A stretch of 64,000 bases of DNA from Arsenicicoccus cauae (GCF_009707125.1 NZ_WLVL01000028.1:62001-126000); one strand, 5' to 3'. Numbered from the stretch's first letter, positions 1-10,239 are shown. Notes: generated by a model from the sequence alone, not told the origin. Translations and numbers: made by a program.

Positions 1-108
1 GCATCGACCGGGTCTCGTTCCCCAGGCTGATGATCCCGCCGGGGGTAGGGGCATCGACCGGGCCTCGTTCGCCAGGCTGATGTACCTACCAGGGGTAGGT
101 TTTCCCCA
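1..108. repeat. 50-bp tandem repeat array A (cut by window start)
   Basis: Two copies of a 50-bp unit lie head to tail; GCATCGACCGG recurs at positions 1 and 51. Each unit contains CGTTCGCCAGGCTGATG or a close variant. The array ends near 81-100 in a degenerate cap, CCTACC-AG-GGGTAGG, able to fold as a short hairpin. The same unit, in either orientation, forms five more arrays in this window. There are no unique spacers, so it is not a CRISPR. Confidence 0.85.
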
Positions 109-191
109 GGTTGGCGTGTCATGGCCCGCGTCGTCCACAGGTGACGACGCGGGCCTTCTCGCGCGCCGAGGTGACCATCAGGCTCGGGGGC

Positions 192-1187
192 ATGGAACTC
201 TCGCACCCCCTCCCCCCGGATCCCATCTTCTGCACCGCTCAGGCCTATGCACTCGGCTGGTGCCGTCGCACCTTGGCCGAGGCGAAGGCGGCCGGACTGT
301 GCCACAGCGTGCTGCGCGGGTGGTATGCCCACGGACCCCTCCCCGACGCACCGGCAGCGCAGCACCTGGAGACGGTGGCCGCAACCCATCTCGCGTACGA
401 GGGGCGCCTCGTCACCTCGGGCGTGTCCGCGTGTCTCTTCCACGACCTGCCGGTGGACGACCGTGACCTCGACCGCGTCCTGGTCACCCGACGCACCTCC
501 GATGACGGCATCCCTCCGTGCGCGCACGGTACCTCGTCCACCCGGGTCCTGATCCGTGCCAGCTGCCAGCCGGATGACGTCATCCCCGGCGTGCCCGTGC
601 TCAGACCGGCCGCGGCGGTGGTCGAGTACGCCCTGCAGTCCGGGTTGCCGGCGGGGGTCGCCGCCGGAGACGCAGCGTTGCGGTCTGGGGTGGCCAAGAC
701 CGCGGACATCACGGCGGCCATCGGGCGTCGGGCCGGCCGGACCGGCATACGACGTGTGTCGATGCTCCCAGGGCTGCTCGACCCGCTCGCTGAGAACGGC
801 GGTGAGAGCAAGGCCCGGCTGGCACTGGTTCAGGTCGGTTTCGACGTGGAGTCCCAGGTGTGGGTCGAGACGCCGACCGGGTGGTACCGGGCCGACTGGC
901 GGGTGCGCGGCACCGACACGCTGATCGAGCTGGACGGCGTGGGGAAGTATCTCGACGAGCACGATCAGCTCGTGACGGCTCGCGTCCGTCGGGACCGCAC
1001 AAGGGACCGGGCCCTGGAGGCGACCGGCCACGGGGTCGTGCATCTGACGATGGACGACATCAACGCCAGGGATACGCTGCGCCCCCTGGTGGTGCAGCAC
1101 GCGGGTGATGCCTTGCGGAGGCCCACGCCGGCGCCGCTGTTCGGTCGGACACGACCGAATGGGCAGGAGTGGAGCGCGGCCAGTTGA
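192..1187 (+). CDS. DUF559-type (Vsr-like endonuclease fold) protein with AbiEi-like N-terminus
   Basis: Hypothetical protein of 331 aa. The N-terminal ~60 residues (ALGWCRRTLAEAKAAG, then GWYA) look like the winged-helix segment of AbiEi-type proteins. The C-terminal third carries the DUF559 pattern: GGESKAR near residue 202, YRADWRV near 232-238, LIELDG near 243-248. These acidic residues match the PD-(D/E)xK nuclease layout of the family; activity is inferred, not shown. Such genes are common and usually solitary in actinobacteria. The ATG at 192 is preferred over the upstream TTG at 111 because the domain starts shortly after it and a G-rich stretch precedes it. A repeat array begins on the base after the stop codon. 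Confidence 0.7.
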   Translation: MELSHPLPPDPIFCTAQAYALGWCRRTLAEAKAAGLCHSVLRGWYAHGPLPDAPAAQHLETVAATHLAYEGRLVTSGVSACLFHDLPVDDRDLDRVLVTRRTSDDGIPPCAHGTSSTRVLIRASCQPDDVIPGVPVLRPAAAVVEYALQSGLPAGVAAGDAALRSGVAKTADITAAIGRRAGRTGIRRVSMLPGLLDPLAENGGESKARLALVQVGFDVESQVWVETPTGWYRADWRVRGTDTLIELDGVGKYLDEHDQLVTARVRRDRTRDRALEATGHGVVHLTMDDINARDTLRPLVVQHAGDALRRPTPAPLFGRTRPNGQEWSAAS

Positions 1188-1321
1188 ACGAAGCCCGGTC
1201 GATGCCCCCACCCCCGGCGGGATCATCAGCCTCCCGAACGAAGCCCGGTCGATGCCCCCACCCCCGGCCGGATCATCAGCCTGGCGAACGAAGCCCGGCC
1301 GATGCCGCTACCCCCGGTAGG
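1188..1321. repeat. 50-bp tandem repeat array B
   Basis: Units begin at 1188, 1238 and 1288 (ACGAAGCCCGG), an exact 50-base period without indels. The last unit ends in the cap CTACC-CCC-GGTAG. The array fills the whole gap between the stop codons of two converging genes: unit one starts immediately after TGA at 1185-1187, and the cap ends one base before the minus-strand stop at 1322-1324. It may act as a bidirectional terminator (inference). Confidence 0.9.
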
Positions 1322-1600
1322 TCAGCGGGTGGGGTCCCAGTTGACCGAGTTGGCGCCCACGGCGACCACCGTGGCCAGAGCGAGATACATCAGCACGTCC
1401 AGGCCCCGGGACCGTGTGACGAGCCCGCCGGCCGCGGCGTCCGACACCATCAGGCGCAGCACCCCCGCCACGGCGAGCGCCGCCGCGAGCAGGTTGCCCC
1501 CCAACCGTGGCGACACCACCGCCACCACGGCCAGCGCCAGGACGCAGCCGAGGCCCAGCACCCACCACAGCGCGAGGCGCCCCGGCCCGACAGACGTCAC
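1322..1600 (-). CDS. DUF3017 small membrane protein
   Basis: 92 aa with three hydrophobic segments (around residues 8-30, 35-52 and 66-84). The length, membrane pattern and position directly after folD match the actinobacterial DUF3017 family, whose function is unknown. Its GTG start at 1600 shares GTGA with the folD stop, so it is probably translationally coupled to folD and is the last gene of the purH-ydcZ-folD run. The stop codon abuts repeat array B. Confidence 0.75.
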   Translation of the reverse strand: MTSVGPGRLALWWVLGLGCVLALAVVAVVSPRLGGNLLAAALAVAGVLRLMVSDAAAGGLVTRSRGLDVLMYLALATVVAVGANSVNWDPTR

Positions 1601-2469
1601 GCGGACGCAGCTCGCTCAGCCGACTCGACGACGTTGCGGAGCAGCAGCGCGCGGGTCATCGGGCCGACGCCGCCGGGGTTGGGCGTCATCCAGCCCGCGA
1701 CCTCCATCACGGCGGGGTGGATGTCACCGGCGACCCGTGACTTCCCGTCCTCGCCGGCGACGCGGGACACCCCGACGTCAAAGACCGCGGCCCCGGGCTT
1801 GACCATGTCGGGCGTGAGGATGTTGTGCACCCCCGCAGCCGCGACCACGACGTCGGCGCGGCGGGTGTGGGCCGCCAGGTCACGAGTCCCGGTGTGGCAC
1901 GACGTGACCGTGGCGTTCTCCGAGCGACGGGTGAGGATCAGGCCGAGCGGCCGTCCCACCGTGATGCCGCGGCCGATGATGACGACCTCGGCGCCCTTGA
2001 GCGGGATGTCATAGCGGCGGCACAGCTCGACCACGCCCATCGGGGTGCAGGGCAGCGGGGCGGGGATGCCGAGCACGAGGTTGCCGAGGTTGACGGGGTT
2101 GAGACCGTCCACATCCTTGGCGGGGTCGACGCGCGCCAGAATCGCGCTGTCGTCGAGGCCGGTGGGCTGCTGCACGAGGAAGCCCGTGCAGGCGGGGTCG
2201 GCGTTGAGCTCGTCGATCACGGCCTCCACCTCGGCCTGGGTGGCGCTCGCGGGCAGGTGGCGCTGGATCGAGGCGACGCCGATCTCGGCACAGTCCTTGT
2301 GCTTGGCGTTGACGTACCACGTGCTGGCGGGGTCGTCGCCCACCAGCACCGTGCCGAGACCGGGAGTGATGCCGCGCTCGGCCAACGCGCGGACGCGCTC
2401 GGCGAGCTCGGTCTTGATCGTCGCGAGGGTGGCCTTGCCATCGAGGATCGTCGCAGTCACGTCGCTCAT
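1597..2469 (-). CDS. folD: Bifunctional methylenetetrahydrofolate dehydrogenase/cyclohydrolase
   Basis: 290 aa, the normal FolD length. It interconverts 5,10-methylene-THF, methenyl-THF and 10-formyl-THF in the cytosol with NADP. Visible signatures are [10 protein letters not shown] (the catalytic YxxxK) near residues 50-60, the VQQP active-site glutamine, [18 protein letters not shown] in the dinucleotide fold, and the C-terminal PGGVGPMTR. The start is ATG 2469, which overlaps the transporter stop by ATGA; the longer upstream open frame is only GC-driven antisense. Co-location with purH and purN fits, since FolD supplies their 10-formyl-THF. Confidence 0.96.
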   Translation of the reverse strand: MSDVTATILDGKATLATIKTELAERVRALAERGITPGLGTVLVGDDPASTWYVNAKHKDCAEIGVASIQRHLPASATQAEVEAVIDELNADPACTGFLVQQPTGLDDSAILARVDPAKDVDGLNPVNLGNLVLGIPAPLPCTPMGVVELCRRYDIPLKGAEVVIIGRGITVGRPLGLILTRRSENATVTSCHTGTRDLAAHTRRADVVVAAAGVHNILTPDMVKPGAAVFDVGVSRVAGEDGKSRVAGDIHPAVMEVAGWMTPNPGGVGPMTRALLLRNVVESAERAASA

Positions 2470-3440
2470 CTTGCCACCCGGGTCGTCCGTTGCGCCGCCA
2501 CCCCCGCCCCGACGGCGGCCGCGAGCGTGATGGCCACCCCCGCGAGCAGCTGGGGGCCGACGTGGGAGCGGGCGGCGGGGTCCAGCAGGTCGACCAGCAC
2601 CGCCGACACGAGCTGACCGGTGAGCGTCATGAGGGTGGCCACGAGCACCCCCAGGTGGTGCACGACGACGGCGCCGATGGCGACATACACGATCCCGATC
2701 AGTCCCCCGACGTAGGCCCACCACGGCAGGTCCCAGGTGGCCGGTGCCCGCAGACCACCGCGCGCCAGGAGCAGGCCGGCCCACCCGAGCAGCAGCCCGA
2801 GCCCCCAGGTGAAGTTGATGGTCGAGGTGACCACGACGTCGCCGCTGACGCGGTTGACGCGCCCGTTGAGCGCCTGCTGGAGGGCGATCGCAGCACCGGC
2901 GAGCACGGTGAGGGCGACAGGCAGCAGAGGTATGCCGTCCACCCCACCGCTCCCGGACCGGGCCGAGGCGGCCACCCCGACCCCCACGAAGGTCGTCAGG
3001 CCGGCCAGGACCCGGCCGCGGGTCACCGGCACGTGGCCCGCGGGGCCGATGCCGAGCCGGTCGACGAGCAGGGCATTGCTCGTCTGGCCGCCGACGATGG
3101 CGATGGTGAACAGGGCGACGCCGAGGACGGGCACGGCCGTCGTCTGCACGGCGACGAAGAAGCCGCCGCTGAGGCCACCGAGCGTCTGCCACCAGGGCAG
3201 GCGGCCGGTCCCGACGGCGCCGGCAACCTCTCTCAGCGCCCGACGCGGCCCGGGGAGCAGCAGCACCGCGGCCAGCAGCACCACCCACCCGGAGCCGAAG
3301 CTCCACAACGACGCATCCACAGGGCTGGCGAAGGCGTGGGCCAGCGTCCCGTTCGCCCGGGACTGCAGCGACGACAGCCCACCGGCCAGGAGCGCGGCCG
3401 CCGCCGACAGGGCGACGACGGTCCGCGGGTCAGTGGGCAA
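2466..3440 (-). CDS. YdcZ/DUF606-type DMT superfamily transporter
   Basis: About 324 aa with roughly ten hydrophobic segments arranged as two similar halves, as expected for two DUF606 (YdcZ) units in one chain. Recognisable stretches are [13 protein letters not shown] near the N-terminus and [12 protein letters not shown] in the second half, the repeated family motif (Q-x-x-x-N-x). The substrate is unknown. The probable start is TTG 3440, which overlaps the purH end by 11 bases; no ATG or GTG fits the domain better. It ends in a 4-base overlap with folD, so purH, this gene, folD and the DUF3017 gene appear to form one operon. Confidence 0.8.
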   Translation of the reverse strand: MPTDPRTVVALSAAAALLAGGLSSLQSRANGTLAHAFASPVDASLWSFGSGWVVLLAAVLLLPGPRRALREVAGAVGTGRLPWWQTLGGLSGGFFVAVQTTAVPVLGVALFTIAIVGGQTSNALLVDRLGIGPAGHVPVTRGRVLAGLTTFVGVGVAASARSGSGGVDGIPLLPVALTVLAGAAIALQQALNGRVNRVSGDVVVTSTINFTWGLGLLLGWAGLLLARGGLRAPATWDLPWWAYVGGLIGIVYVAIGAVVVHHLGVLVATLMTLTGQLVSAVLVDLLDPAARSHVGPQLLAGVAITLAAAVGAGVAAQRTTRVAR

Positions 3441-5076
3441 AGTGCCGCGTGCCCGTGAAGTAGAGCGACACCCCGGCCTGTCGGCAGGCCTCGATCGTCT
3501 CCGCGTCGCGCATCGACCCGCCCGGCGCCACGATGGCGCGGACGCCGGCATCGATCAGGATCTGCGGCCCGTCGGCAAAGGGGAAGAAGGCGTCCGACGC
3601 CGCGACCGCACCGCGCGCCCGCTCCTCCCCCGCCCGCTCGACCGCGAGGCGGCAGGAGTCGACGCGGTTGACCTGCCCCATGCCGATGCCGACGGAGGCC
3701 CCGTCGCGCGCCAGCAGAATGGCGTTGGACTTGGTGGCGCGCACTGCCTTCCACGCGAAGTCGAGGTCCACGAGGGTCCGGTCGTCGACGGACTCCCCGG
3801 CGACGAGGGTCCAGTGCAGCGGTGCATCCCCGTGCCCGGCGGTCTCCTTGTCGTCCTCGCTCGGCTCGATCACGGCGTCGATCCGGTCGGCCTCCTGGAC
3901 GAGCAGGCCCCCGGAGATCGGGCGCAGCTCGAGGGCGGAGGCGCCCGAGCGGACGTCGGCAGGCAGGCGCAGCAGTCGGATGTTCTTCTTGGCGGTGAGG
4001 ATCTCCAGTGCGCCGGGCTCGAAGTCGGGCGCCGCCACGACCTCGGTGAAGATGTCCTTGACCGCCTCGGCCATCGCGACGGTGACCGGGCGGTTGGTGG
4101 CGATCACGCCGCCGAAGGCCGACAGGGGGTCGCACTCGTGGGCGCGCCGGTGCACGTCGGCGATCTCCTCCCCGGGCGAGCCCGCCGCGATCCCGCAGGG
4201 GTTGGCGTGCTTGATGATCGCCACGGTCGGCCGGTCGCCGTGGTCGTGCGCGGCCCGCACGGCGGCGTCCGTGTCGACGTAGTTGTTGTAGGACATCTCC
4301 TTGCCGTGCAGCTGCTCGGCGCAGGCCACGCCAGGCCCGTCCCCGCGGTAGAGGGCGGCGCGCTGGTGGGGGTTCTCGCCATACCGCAGGTCGGAGACCT
4401 TGGACCAGGTCGCGCCCGCGAACTCGGGGAAGGTCTGGGCGTCGCCGACGTAGGACGAGACCAGCCACGACGCGACGGCCACGTCGTAGGCCGCGGTGTG
4501 GGCAAAAGCTCTGGCGGCCAAGGACTTCCGCTGCTCAAGGGTGAAACCGCCGGCATCGACCGCGGCCAGGGCCGAGGCGTAGTCGTCCGGCGAGGTGATG
4601 ACGGCCACGCTGGGGTGGTTCTTGGCGGCGGCGCGCACCATGGACGGCCCGCCGATGTCGATCTGCTCGATGCACTCGTCGGGGCTCGCGCCCGACGAGA
4701 CGGTCGCGGTGAAGGGGTAGAGGTTGACGACGACCAGCTCGAAGGGCGCGACCTCGAGCTCCTCGAGCTGGCGCAGGTGGTCGGGCTTGCGGGTGTCGGC
4801 GAGGATCCCGGCGTGGACGCGCGGGTGCAGCGTCTTGACGCGCCCCTCGAGGCACTCGGGGAACCCGGTGAGCTCCTCGACGCGGGTCACCGGCAGGCCG
4901 AGGCCGTCGATGAGGGCGGCCGAGCCGCCGGTCGAGACGAGCTCGACGCCGGCGTCGTGCAGGCCGCGGACGAGGGCCTCCAGGCCGGTCTTGTCGTAGA
5001 CGGAGACGAGCGCGCGGCGGATCGGCCGACGCCCCTGCCCGGTCTCGGAAGCAGCGGTGGGGTCGGTAGCAGTCAT
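3430..5076 (-). CDS. purH: Bifunctional AICAR transformylase/IMP cyclohydrolase
   Basis: 548 aa. It catalyses the last two steps of purine synthesis: formyl transfer from 10-formyl-THF to AICAR, then ring closure to IMP. The N-terminal MGS-like cyclohydrolase domain begins at [15 protein letters not shown] (about residues 22-36). The transformylase domain contains the diagnostic IKHANPCG with its Lys-His pair near residue 280. ATG 5076 is preceded by GCAGGAGTGACCTG, a clear ribosome site. purN lies upstream on the same strand but is separated by repeat array C, so the two may not share a transcript. Confidence 0.97.
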   Translation of the reverse strand: MTATDPTAASETGQGRRPIRRALVSVYDKTGLEALVRGLHDAGVELVSTGGSAALIDGLGLPVTRVEELTGFPECLEGRVKTLHPRVHAGILADTRKPDHLRQLEELEVAPFELVVVNLYPFTATVSSGASPDECIEQIDIGGPSMVRAAAKNHPSVAVITSPDDYASALAAVDAGGFTLEQRKSLAARAFAHTAAYDVAVASWLVSSYVGDAQTFPEFAGATWSKVSDLRYGENPHQRAALYRGDGPGVACAEQLHGKEMSYNNYVDTDAAVRAAHDHGDRPTVAIIKHANPCGIAAGSPGEEIADVHRRAHECDPLSAFGGVIATNRPVTVAMAEAVKDIFTEVVAAPDFEPGALEILTAKKNIRLLRLPADVRSGASALELRPISGGLLVQEADRIDAVIEPSEDDKETAGHGDAPLHWTLVAGESVDDRTLVDLDFAWKAVRATKSNAILLARDGASVGIGMGQVNRVDSCRLAVERAGEERARGAVAASDAFFPFADGPQILIDAGVRAIVAPGGSMRDAETIEACRQAGVSLYFTGTRHFAH

Positions 5077-5191
5077 CAGGTCACTCCTGCGGCGGTGCGG
5101 CTGGATCGGCGCGGGCACCCAGGCGGGCGATGCCCACGAACGTCACTCCCCGGTGGTGGTCCACCTGCGCCAGTCGTGTGCCTCCAACCCT

Positions 5192-5352
5192 ACCGGGGGT
5201 AAGGGCATCAGCCGGCCTTCGTCCCCCAGGTCGATGATCCCGCCGGGGGTAGGGGCATCAGCCGGGGTTAGTTCGCCAGGCTGATGATCCCGCCGGGGGT
5301 AAGGGCATCAGCCGGCCTTCGTCCCCCAGGTCGATGATCCCGCCGGGGGCGG
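5192..5352. repeat. 50-bp tandem repeat array C
   Basis: About three units lie between purN and purH, with the cap CCCTACC-GGG-GGTAAGGG at the left end and units of 50-base period (GGCATCAGCCGG at three successive positions). The units differ from each other by a few substitutions (CGTCCCCCAGGTCGATG against GTTCGCCAGGCTGATG). No coding sense is seen. From 5077 to 5191 there is only the purH leader, with no clear promoter hexamers. Confidence 0.88.
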
Positions 5353-5385
5353 GTCTTTGAGCCGTATGCCGCAGCGCCCGCCGTC

Positions 5386-6003
5386 TCAGCCGCCGAGGCG
5401 CACGCGGCGGCCGTCGATGCGGTGGCCGTGGCGCGCCATACGGCCGACCACGTCGACGAGCATCTCCCGCTCTTGGACCTTGATCCGCTCGTGGAGGGAC
5501 TCCTCGGTGTCGTCGTCCTCGACCACGACCGCCCGCTGCGTGATGATCGGCCCGGTGTCGACACCGGCATCGACGACGTGGCAGGTCGTCCCGGTCACCG
5601 CCACCCCATGGGCGAGCGCGTCTCGCACGCCGTGCGCCCCCGGGAAGCTGGGCAGCAGCGCGGGGTGGGTGTTGATCACGGTGGGCCCGGCGAGGGCGCG
5701 CGGTCCAAGGATCCGCATGAAGCCTGCGCTGACCACGAATCGCGGCTCGTGACGGGCGATCTCGGCGGCCAAGGCCTCGTCCCAGGCAGCCCGGTCACGG
5801 TGGTCGCGGGGCCGCACGACAAAGGTCGGGATGCCCGACCGCTCGGCGCGCTCCTGGCCCGCGGTCCCGTCGCGGTCCACCCCCACCGCGGAGATCCGCA
5901 CGCCGTAGCCAGGGTCCACGCTCGCGTCGATCAGCGCCTGGAGGAGGGTGCCCGAGCCGGACACGAGCACGACGATCGGCACGGGACGGGGCGAGTCGCT
6001 CAC
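5386..6003 (-). CDS. purN: Phosphoribosylglycinamide formyltransferase
   Basis: 205 aa. It transfers formyl from 10-formyl-THF to GAR, the third step of purine synthesis. GSGTLLQAL near residue 17 is the GAR-binding loop. NTHPALLPSFPGAHG contains the catalytic Asn and His, and HVVDAGVDTGPII carries the catalytic Asp. The start is GTG 6003 (VSDSPRPVPIVVLVSG); the open frame continues upstream only as antisense to the divergent gene. It belongs to the conserved actinobacterial suc-perM-purN-purH block. Confidence 0.95.
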   Translation of the reverse strand: MSDSPRPVPIVVLVSGSGTLLQALIDASVDPGYGVRISAVGVDRDGTAGQERAERSGIPTFVVRPRDHRDRAAWDEALAAEIARHEPRFVVSAGFMRILGPRALAGPTVINTHPALLPSFPGAHGVRDALAHGVAVTGTTCHVVDAGVDTGPIITQRAVVVEDDDTEESLHERIKVQEREMLVDVVGRMARHGHRIDGRRVRLGG

Positions 6004-6028
6004 AGCCAGCACCCTAGTGGCATGGGGG

Positions 6029-6508
6029 ATGATGGGACGCGTGCCTGCCGACCGAGCTCCCCGCCCCCGCCCGTCCGACGACGAGCGGCGTCCGGCCGAC
6101 GACGAGCGGCGTCCGGCCGGAGACGGGCGGCGACCCACACCGCCCGGCGCGACCGACGGCATGCGGGCGGCGCTCGGGATCGTGGTGACCGTGCCCCTGC
6201 TGTCGCTGCAGCATCCCTGGTCGCTTGTGGCGGTCGCGACGAGCCTGGCGGCGATGTGGTTCGCGGGGCGGGCGGTGGCGCAGCAGGTGCGGGCGAAGCG
6301 GTACGGCTGGGCGTCGTGGCAGCTCGTGGGGGTGACGCTGGGAGGCTACCTGCTCTTCACGGCTGGGGTGCAGTCGGTCTATCCGACGCAGATGTCCACG
6401 TGGTCGACGTGCACCGCTGGAGCCAACACGAGGACGGCCCAGGCGCAGTGCGATGCCCGCCTCGACGAGACGGTCCCGGCCTGGCTGTCCAGCACCCTCG
6501 GTTTGTGA
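6029..6508 (+). CDS. Hypothetical membrane protein with repetitive charged N-terminus
   Basis: 159 aa from ATG 6029 (ATG 6032 is equally possible), after a G-rich ribosome site. The N-terminal ~45 residues are charged and contain an exact 7-residue duplication, DDERRPADDERRPA. Two or three hydrophobic segments follow (about residues 48-85 and 100-120), then a short outer tail with two cysteines. I do not recognise a family. It is the only plus-strand gene in an otherwise minus-strand block, divergent from purN by 25 bases. In M. tuberculosis a small membrane gene also lies near perM in this region; homology is a guess. Confidence 0.6.
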   Translation: MMGRVPADRAPRPRPSDDERRPADDERRPAGDGRRPTPPGATDGMRAALGIVVTVPLLSLQHPWSLVAVATSLAAMWFAGRAVAQQVRAKRYGWASWQLVGVTLGGYLLFTAGVQSVYPTQMSTWSTCTAGANTRTAQAQCDARLDETVPAWLSSTLGL

Positions 6509-6520
6509 GGGCCCGGCACC

Positions 6521-6764
6521 AGCCTGGCGAACGAAGCCCGGTCGATGCCCCTACCCCCGGCGGGATCATCAGCCTGGGAAACGAAGCCCGGCCGATGCCC
6601 CTACCCCCGGCCGGATCATCAGCCTGGGGGACGAAGCCCGGCTGATGCCCCTACCCCCGGCCGGATCATCAGCCTGGGAGACGAAGCCCGGTCGATGCCC
6701 CTACCCCCGGCGGGATCATCAGCCTGGGGGACGAAGCCCGGTCGATGCCCCTGCCCCCGGTAGG
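6521..6764. repeat. 50-bp tandem repeat array D (largest)
   Basis: Five units start at 6531, 6581, 6631, 6681 and 6731, each beginning ACGAAGCCCGG, with no indel in the 50-base phase. Internal units carry CCCCCGGCGGG or CCCCCGGCCGG. The last is capped by CCCCCGGTAGG and stops directly at the minus-strand stop codon 6765-6767, exactly as in arrays B and F. Confidence 0.93.
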
Positions 6765-7976
6765 TCAGCGGTGGTAGCGGCGCCAGGTCAGCAGCATCGC
6801 CAGGAGCGCCCCCACCGCCAGCTCGCCGGCCAGCGCCAGCGTCGCCCACCACGCGTGCGGACCCACCGACACCAGCGCCCGAGACCCCAACGAGCCGCTG
6901 GACAGCAGCATCACCACCAGCGATCCCAGCACCATCACCAGCCAGGCGGTGGCCGCGGCCAGGGCCTTGGCTCCCAGCGTGGACAGCGTCGCCAGCCGCC
7001 CGATGGCCCGGTGCGCCACGACGGCGCCCACGACCATGGGCAGCAGCCCCGCGAGACGCGCCCACCAGGGCAACGCGCCGTTGTCCGGCAGGGAGCCGAG
7101 CGCCGGCACCATCGGGAGCAGGCCCGACTGCGCCTGCGACCACGTGTAGGCCGATCCCAGCCCCAGCGAGAACCCCGGCCCCGCCAGCCAGGACAGCCCC
7201 CAGGCCGCCGCGTCCGGCAGCCAGCCCAGCTGGACGACGGCGAGCAGGACATTGCCCAGGGCTCCGGCGTCCAGCGACGAGGTCAGGTCGCGGACCCGCC
7301 CGAGGTGCGTCACGAGCCCCAGCACCACCGGCACCAGACCGGCGAGCAGCAGCAGCCCCACGCCACGCAAGCCCTCCCCGAGGGCGCGGCGCACGGGCCC
7401 CGGCACGAGTCCGACCACCTGGTCGTGCCAGCCCGGCGCGGCGGTCGGCCGGGCCCACGCGTGCCGCAGCCCGATCACGACGCCGAGCAGCGGCACGACG
7501 ACGACACCCAGCGCCGTCGACGGCCAGGACGGCCGGACCGGCAGGCTGGAGGCGTGCAGGGCCACGAGCAGCCCGAGGACGGCATACGACCCCACGAACA
7601 CCCCCGTCAGGCGAGCCACCCCCGAACGCATCCCGCCCAGCCAGCCGAGCCGAGGCGAACGGTCGTCCTCGACGGGCCCGGAGAGCGTGCGGGCGGCGAC
7701 CGCAGCGGACGCGACGGCGAGCCCCGTGAGCAGCAGCGGCGTCAGGGACAGCACGACCCCGGCCTGACGCACCGAGGCACCGTGGCCCGCCACCCAGGCC
7801 AGCGACCCCACCGCCACCGCCGCGTCCCACCCCGCGGTGGCGCCCGCGGACCCCGCCCACGCGACGACCGAGAGGAGCACGAGCGGCAGCCAGCTCGTCA
7901 CGACGGCGACGACGGCGGCGCGCACGGCCCGGGTGGCGGGGACGGCGGCGGGGCGGAGGCGGGGCGAGTCAGTCAT
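6765..7976 (-). CDS. DUF6350 / PerM-like polytopic membrane protein
   Basis: 403 aa with about nine to ten hydrophobic segments. Length, topology and position next to sucD and purN match the actinobacterial DUF6350 family, whose mycobacterial member PerM (between sucD and purN) is needed for persistence and is linked to cell division. Function here is inferred from that. ATG 7976 (MTDSPRLRP) is preferred, with GAGGG about 7 bases upstream; ATG 7988 is in frame and possible. Array D begins at its stop codon. Confidence 0.75.
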   Translation of the reverse strand: MTDSPRLRPAAVPATRAVRAAVVAVVTSWLPLVLLSVVAWAGSAGATAGWDAAVAVGSLAWVAGHGASVRQAGVVLSLTPLLLTGLAVASAAVAARTLSGPVEDDRSPRLGWLGGMRSGVARLTGVFVGSYAVLGLLVALHASSLPVRPSWPSTALGVVVVPLLGVVIGLRHAWARPTAAPGWHDQVVGLVPGPVRRALGEGLRGVGLLLLAGLVPVVLGLVTHLGRVRDLTSSLDAGALGNVLLAVVQLGWLPDAAAWGLSWLAGPGFSLGLGSAYTWSQAQSGLLPMVPALGSLPDNGALPWWARLAGLLPMVVGAVVAHRAIGRLATLSTLGAKALAAATAWLVMVLGSLVVMLLSSGSLGSRALVSVGPHAWWATLALAGELAVGALLAMLLTWRRYHR

Positions 7977-8079
7977 GGGTGCCCTCATCGTCCCTCACCA
8001 GGGCCGGGTGGTCCGACCCGGCTCGCCGGTCCGGCCCCACCCTGGTCCCGGGCCGAGCGGGCAGATCCTGCCGTATGCC

Positions 8080-8112
8080 GAGAGCCGGCCACCCCGAGGG
8101 TGACCGGCTCTC
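8080..8112 (-). terminator. Terminator hairpin after sucCD
   Basis: A 14-bp stem (GAGAGCCGGCCACC at 8080-8093 against GGTGACCGGCTCTC at 8099-8112, one mismatch) with a 5-base loop lies 18 bases past the sucD stop. It has no U-tract, as is usual in high-GC actinobacteria. A GTATGCCG motif overlaps its outer flank (8073-8080). Confidence 0.7.
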
Positions 8113-8129
8113 GCCGCGACCGGTAAAGG

Positions 8130-9017
8130 TCAGAGGGACTTCATGATCTCGCGCATGAGCTCGGCGGTCTCCGACGGCGTCTTGCCGACCTTGACCCCGG
8201 CAGCCTCGAGGGCCTCCTTCTTGGCGGCGGCGGTGCCGGCACCGCCGGACACGATGGCGCCGGCGTGGCCCATCGTCTTGCCCTCGGGAGCGGTGAAGCC
8301 CGCGACATAGCCCACGACGGGCTTGGTGACGTTGTCCCGGATGAACGCCGCCGCGCGCTCCTCGGCGTCGCCGCCGATCTCGCCGATCATGACGATCGCC
8401 TTGGTCTCCGGGTCCTTCTCGAAGGCCTCGAGGCAGTCGATGTGGGTGGTGCCGATGACCGGGTCGCCACCGATGCCGACGGCCGTAGTGAAGCCGAAGT
8501 CCCGCAGCTCGTACATCATCTGGTAGGTGAGGGTGCCCGACTTGGACACGAGGCCGATCTGGCCGGCCCCCGCGATGTCCGCCGGGATGATGCCGGCGTT
8601 GGACTGCCCGGGGCTGATGATGCCGGGGCAGTTGGGGCCGATGATGCGCGTCGTGCCCTTGTCCTTGGCGTAGTTGAAGAACTCGGCGGAATCCTTGACC
8701 GCGATGCCCTCGGTGATGACCACCAGCAGCGGCATGCCCGCGTCGACGGCCTCGACGACGGCGGACTTGGTGAAGGCCGGCGGCACGAAGACGACCGAGA
8801 CGTTGGCGCCGGTCGCGTCCATCGCCTCCTTGACGGAGCCGAAGACGGGGACCTGCTTGCCCTCCGGGAAGTCGACCGTCTGGCCGGCCTTCTTGGGGTT
8901 GACGCCACCGACGATGTCGGTGCCCGAGGCGAGCATGCGCGTGGTGTGCTTCATGCCCTCGGAGCCGGTCATGCCCTGGACGATGACCTTGGAGTCGGCG
9001 TTGAGGAAGATAGCCAT
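8130..9017 (-). CDS. sucD: Succinyl-CoA synthetase alpha subunit
   Basis: 295 aa. The alpha subunit of succinyl-CoA ligase binds CoA and carries the phosphohistidine for substrate-level ATP/GTP formation in the TCA cycle. The N-terminus [18 protein letters not shown] is the CoA-binding Rossmann start. [12 protein letters not shown] and SKSGTLTYQ follow, and [10 protein letters not shown] near residue 250 holds the active histidine. sucC lies 34 bases upstream, so the two form an operon ending at the hairpin 8080-8112. Confidence 0.97.
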   Translation of the reverse strand: MAIFLNADSKVIVQGMTGSEGMKHTTRMLASGTDIVGGVNPKKAGQTVDFPEGKQVPVFGSVKEAMDATGANVSVVFVPPAFTKSAVVEAVDAGMPLLVVITEGIAVKDSAEFFNYAKDKGTTRIIGPNCPGIISPGQSNAGIIPADIAGAGQIGLVSKSGTLTYQMMYELRDFGFTTAVGIGGDPVIGTTHIDCLEAFEKDPETKAIVMIGEIGGDAEERAAAFIRDNVTKPVVGYVAGFTAPEGKTMGHAGAIVSGGAGTAAAKKEALEAAGVKVGKTPSETAELMREIMKSL

Positions 9018-9051
9018 TGGTTGTGTAGTCCTGTCTCTCTCGCTCGAACGC

Positions 9052-10239
9052 TTACTTGGCGGCCAGCTCGGCGGCCTTGCGGGCGGCGCCGTCCATGGTC
9101 TCCTCGACGGTGACCAGCGGGTGGTTGAACTCCTCGAGGATCCGGCGACCCTCGACGACGTTGTTGCCGTCCAGCCGGACGACCAGCGGCTTGGTGGCCT
9201 GGTCGCCCAGGGTCTTGAGCGCGCCGACGATGCCGTTGGCGACCGCGTCGCACGCGGTGATGCCGCCGAAGACGTTAACGAAGACGGCCCTGACCTGCTC
9301 GTCGCCGAGGATGACGTCCAGGCCGTTGGCCATGACCTCGGCGGACGCGCCGCCACCGATGTCGAGGAAGTTGGCGGGCTTGCTCGCCCCGCCGGTGTGG
9401 TCCTGGCCGGCGTAGGCGACGACGTCCAGGGTGCTCATCACGAGCCCGGCGCCGTTGCCGATGATGCCGACGTTGCCGTCGAGCTTGACGTAGTTGAGGT
9501 GCATCGCCTTGGCCTTGGCCTCCAGCGGGTCCTCGGTCCGCTCGTCGACCAGCGCCTTGTGGTCGGGCTGGCGGAAGGACGCGTTGTCGTCGAGAGTGAC
9601 CTTGCCGTCGAGAGCGACGACCTCACCGTCCTCGGTCTTGACGAGGGGGTTGACCTCGACCAGCGTCGCGTCCTCCTCGCGGTACACGTCCCACAGCTTC
9701 TGCAGGACGGGGGCGATCGAGGCGCCCGTCTGCGCGTCGAAGCCGGCGGCGTCGACGATCTCCTTGGCCTTGGCCTCGTCGATGCCCACCTGCGGGTCGA
9801 CGGCGATGCGGGCCAGGGCCTCGGGGCGCTCGACGGCGAGCTGCTCGATCTCCATCCCGCCCTCCTTGCTGCACATCGCGAGGTAGGTGCGGTTGGCGCG
9901 GTCCAGGAGCAGCGAGAAGTAGTACTCCTCGGCGATCTTGGCGCCCTGGGCGATCATGACGGTGTGGACGGTGTGGCCCTTGATGTCCATGCCGAGGATC
10001 TGCTGGGCGTGCTGCTCGGCCTCGTCGGCCGACCTGGCGACCTTGACGCCACCGGCCTTGCCGCGACCTCCGGTCTTGACCTGGGCCTTGACGACGGTGA
10101 CCCCGCCGCTCCTGGCCCCGATCTCCTCTGCGGCGGCCCGAGCCTGCTCGGGGGTCTCGGCGGTCTTGCCCGCCAGGACCGGCACGCCGTGCTTCTCGAA
10201 CATGTCGCGTGCCTGGTACTCGAAAAGATCCACGCTCAT
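9052..10239 (-). CDS. sucC: Succinyl-CoA synthetase beta subunit
   Basis: 395 aa, the expected length. The ATP-grasp beta subunit pairs with SucD. It opens with [18 protein letters not shown], typical of Suc[17 protein letters not shown] (residues ~48-63) is the nucleotide-binding loop, EVNPLV the metal region, and [12 protein letters not shown] the C-terminal interface with SucD. ATG 10239 has AAGGACGG as ribosome site; the upstream open frame is intergenic. A palindrome and a TTATCC -10 candidate lie 27-41 bases upstream. Confidence 0.97.
   Translation of the reverse strand: MSVDLFEYQARDMFEKHGVPVLAGKTAETPEQARAAAEEIGARSGGVTVVKAQVKTGGRGKAGGVKVARSADEAEQHAQQILGMDIKGHTVHTVMIAQGAKIAEEYYFSLLLDRANRTYLAMCSKEGGMEIEQLAVERPEALARIAVDPQVGIDEAKAKEIVDAAGFDAQTGASIAPVLQKLWDVYREEDATLVEVNPLVKTEDGEVVALDGKVTLDDNASFRQPDHKALVDERTEDPLEAKAKAMHLNYVKLDGNVGIIGNGAGLVMSTLDVVAYAGQDHTGGASKPANFLDIGGGASAEVMANGLDVILGDEQVRAVFVNVFGGITACDAVANGIVGALKTLGDQATKPLVVRLDGNNVVEGRRILEEFNHPLVTVEETMDGAARKAAELAAK

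Noticed and set aside
5192-5352. Repeat arrays as coding sequence (peptides such as DDPAGGRG... or GIISLANEA... in several frames)
   Set aside because: All frames are open only because of composition; frames run into neighbouring genes antisense, and units vary without codon-like substitution pattern.
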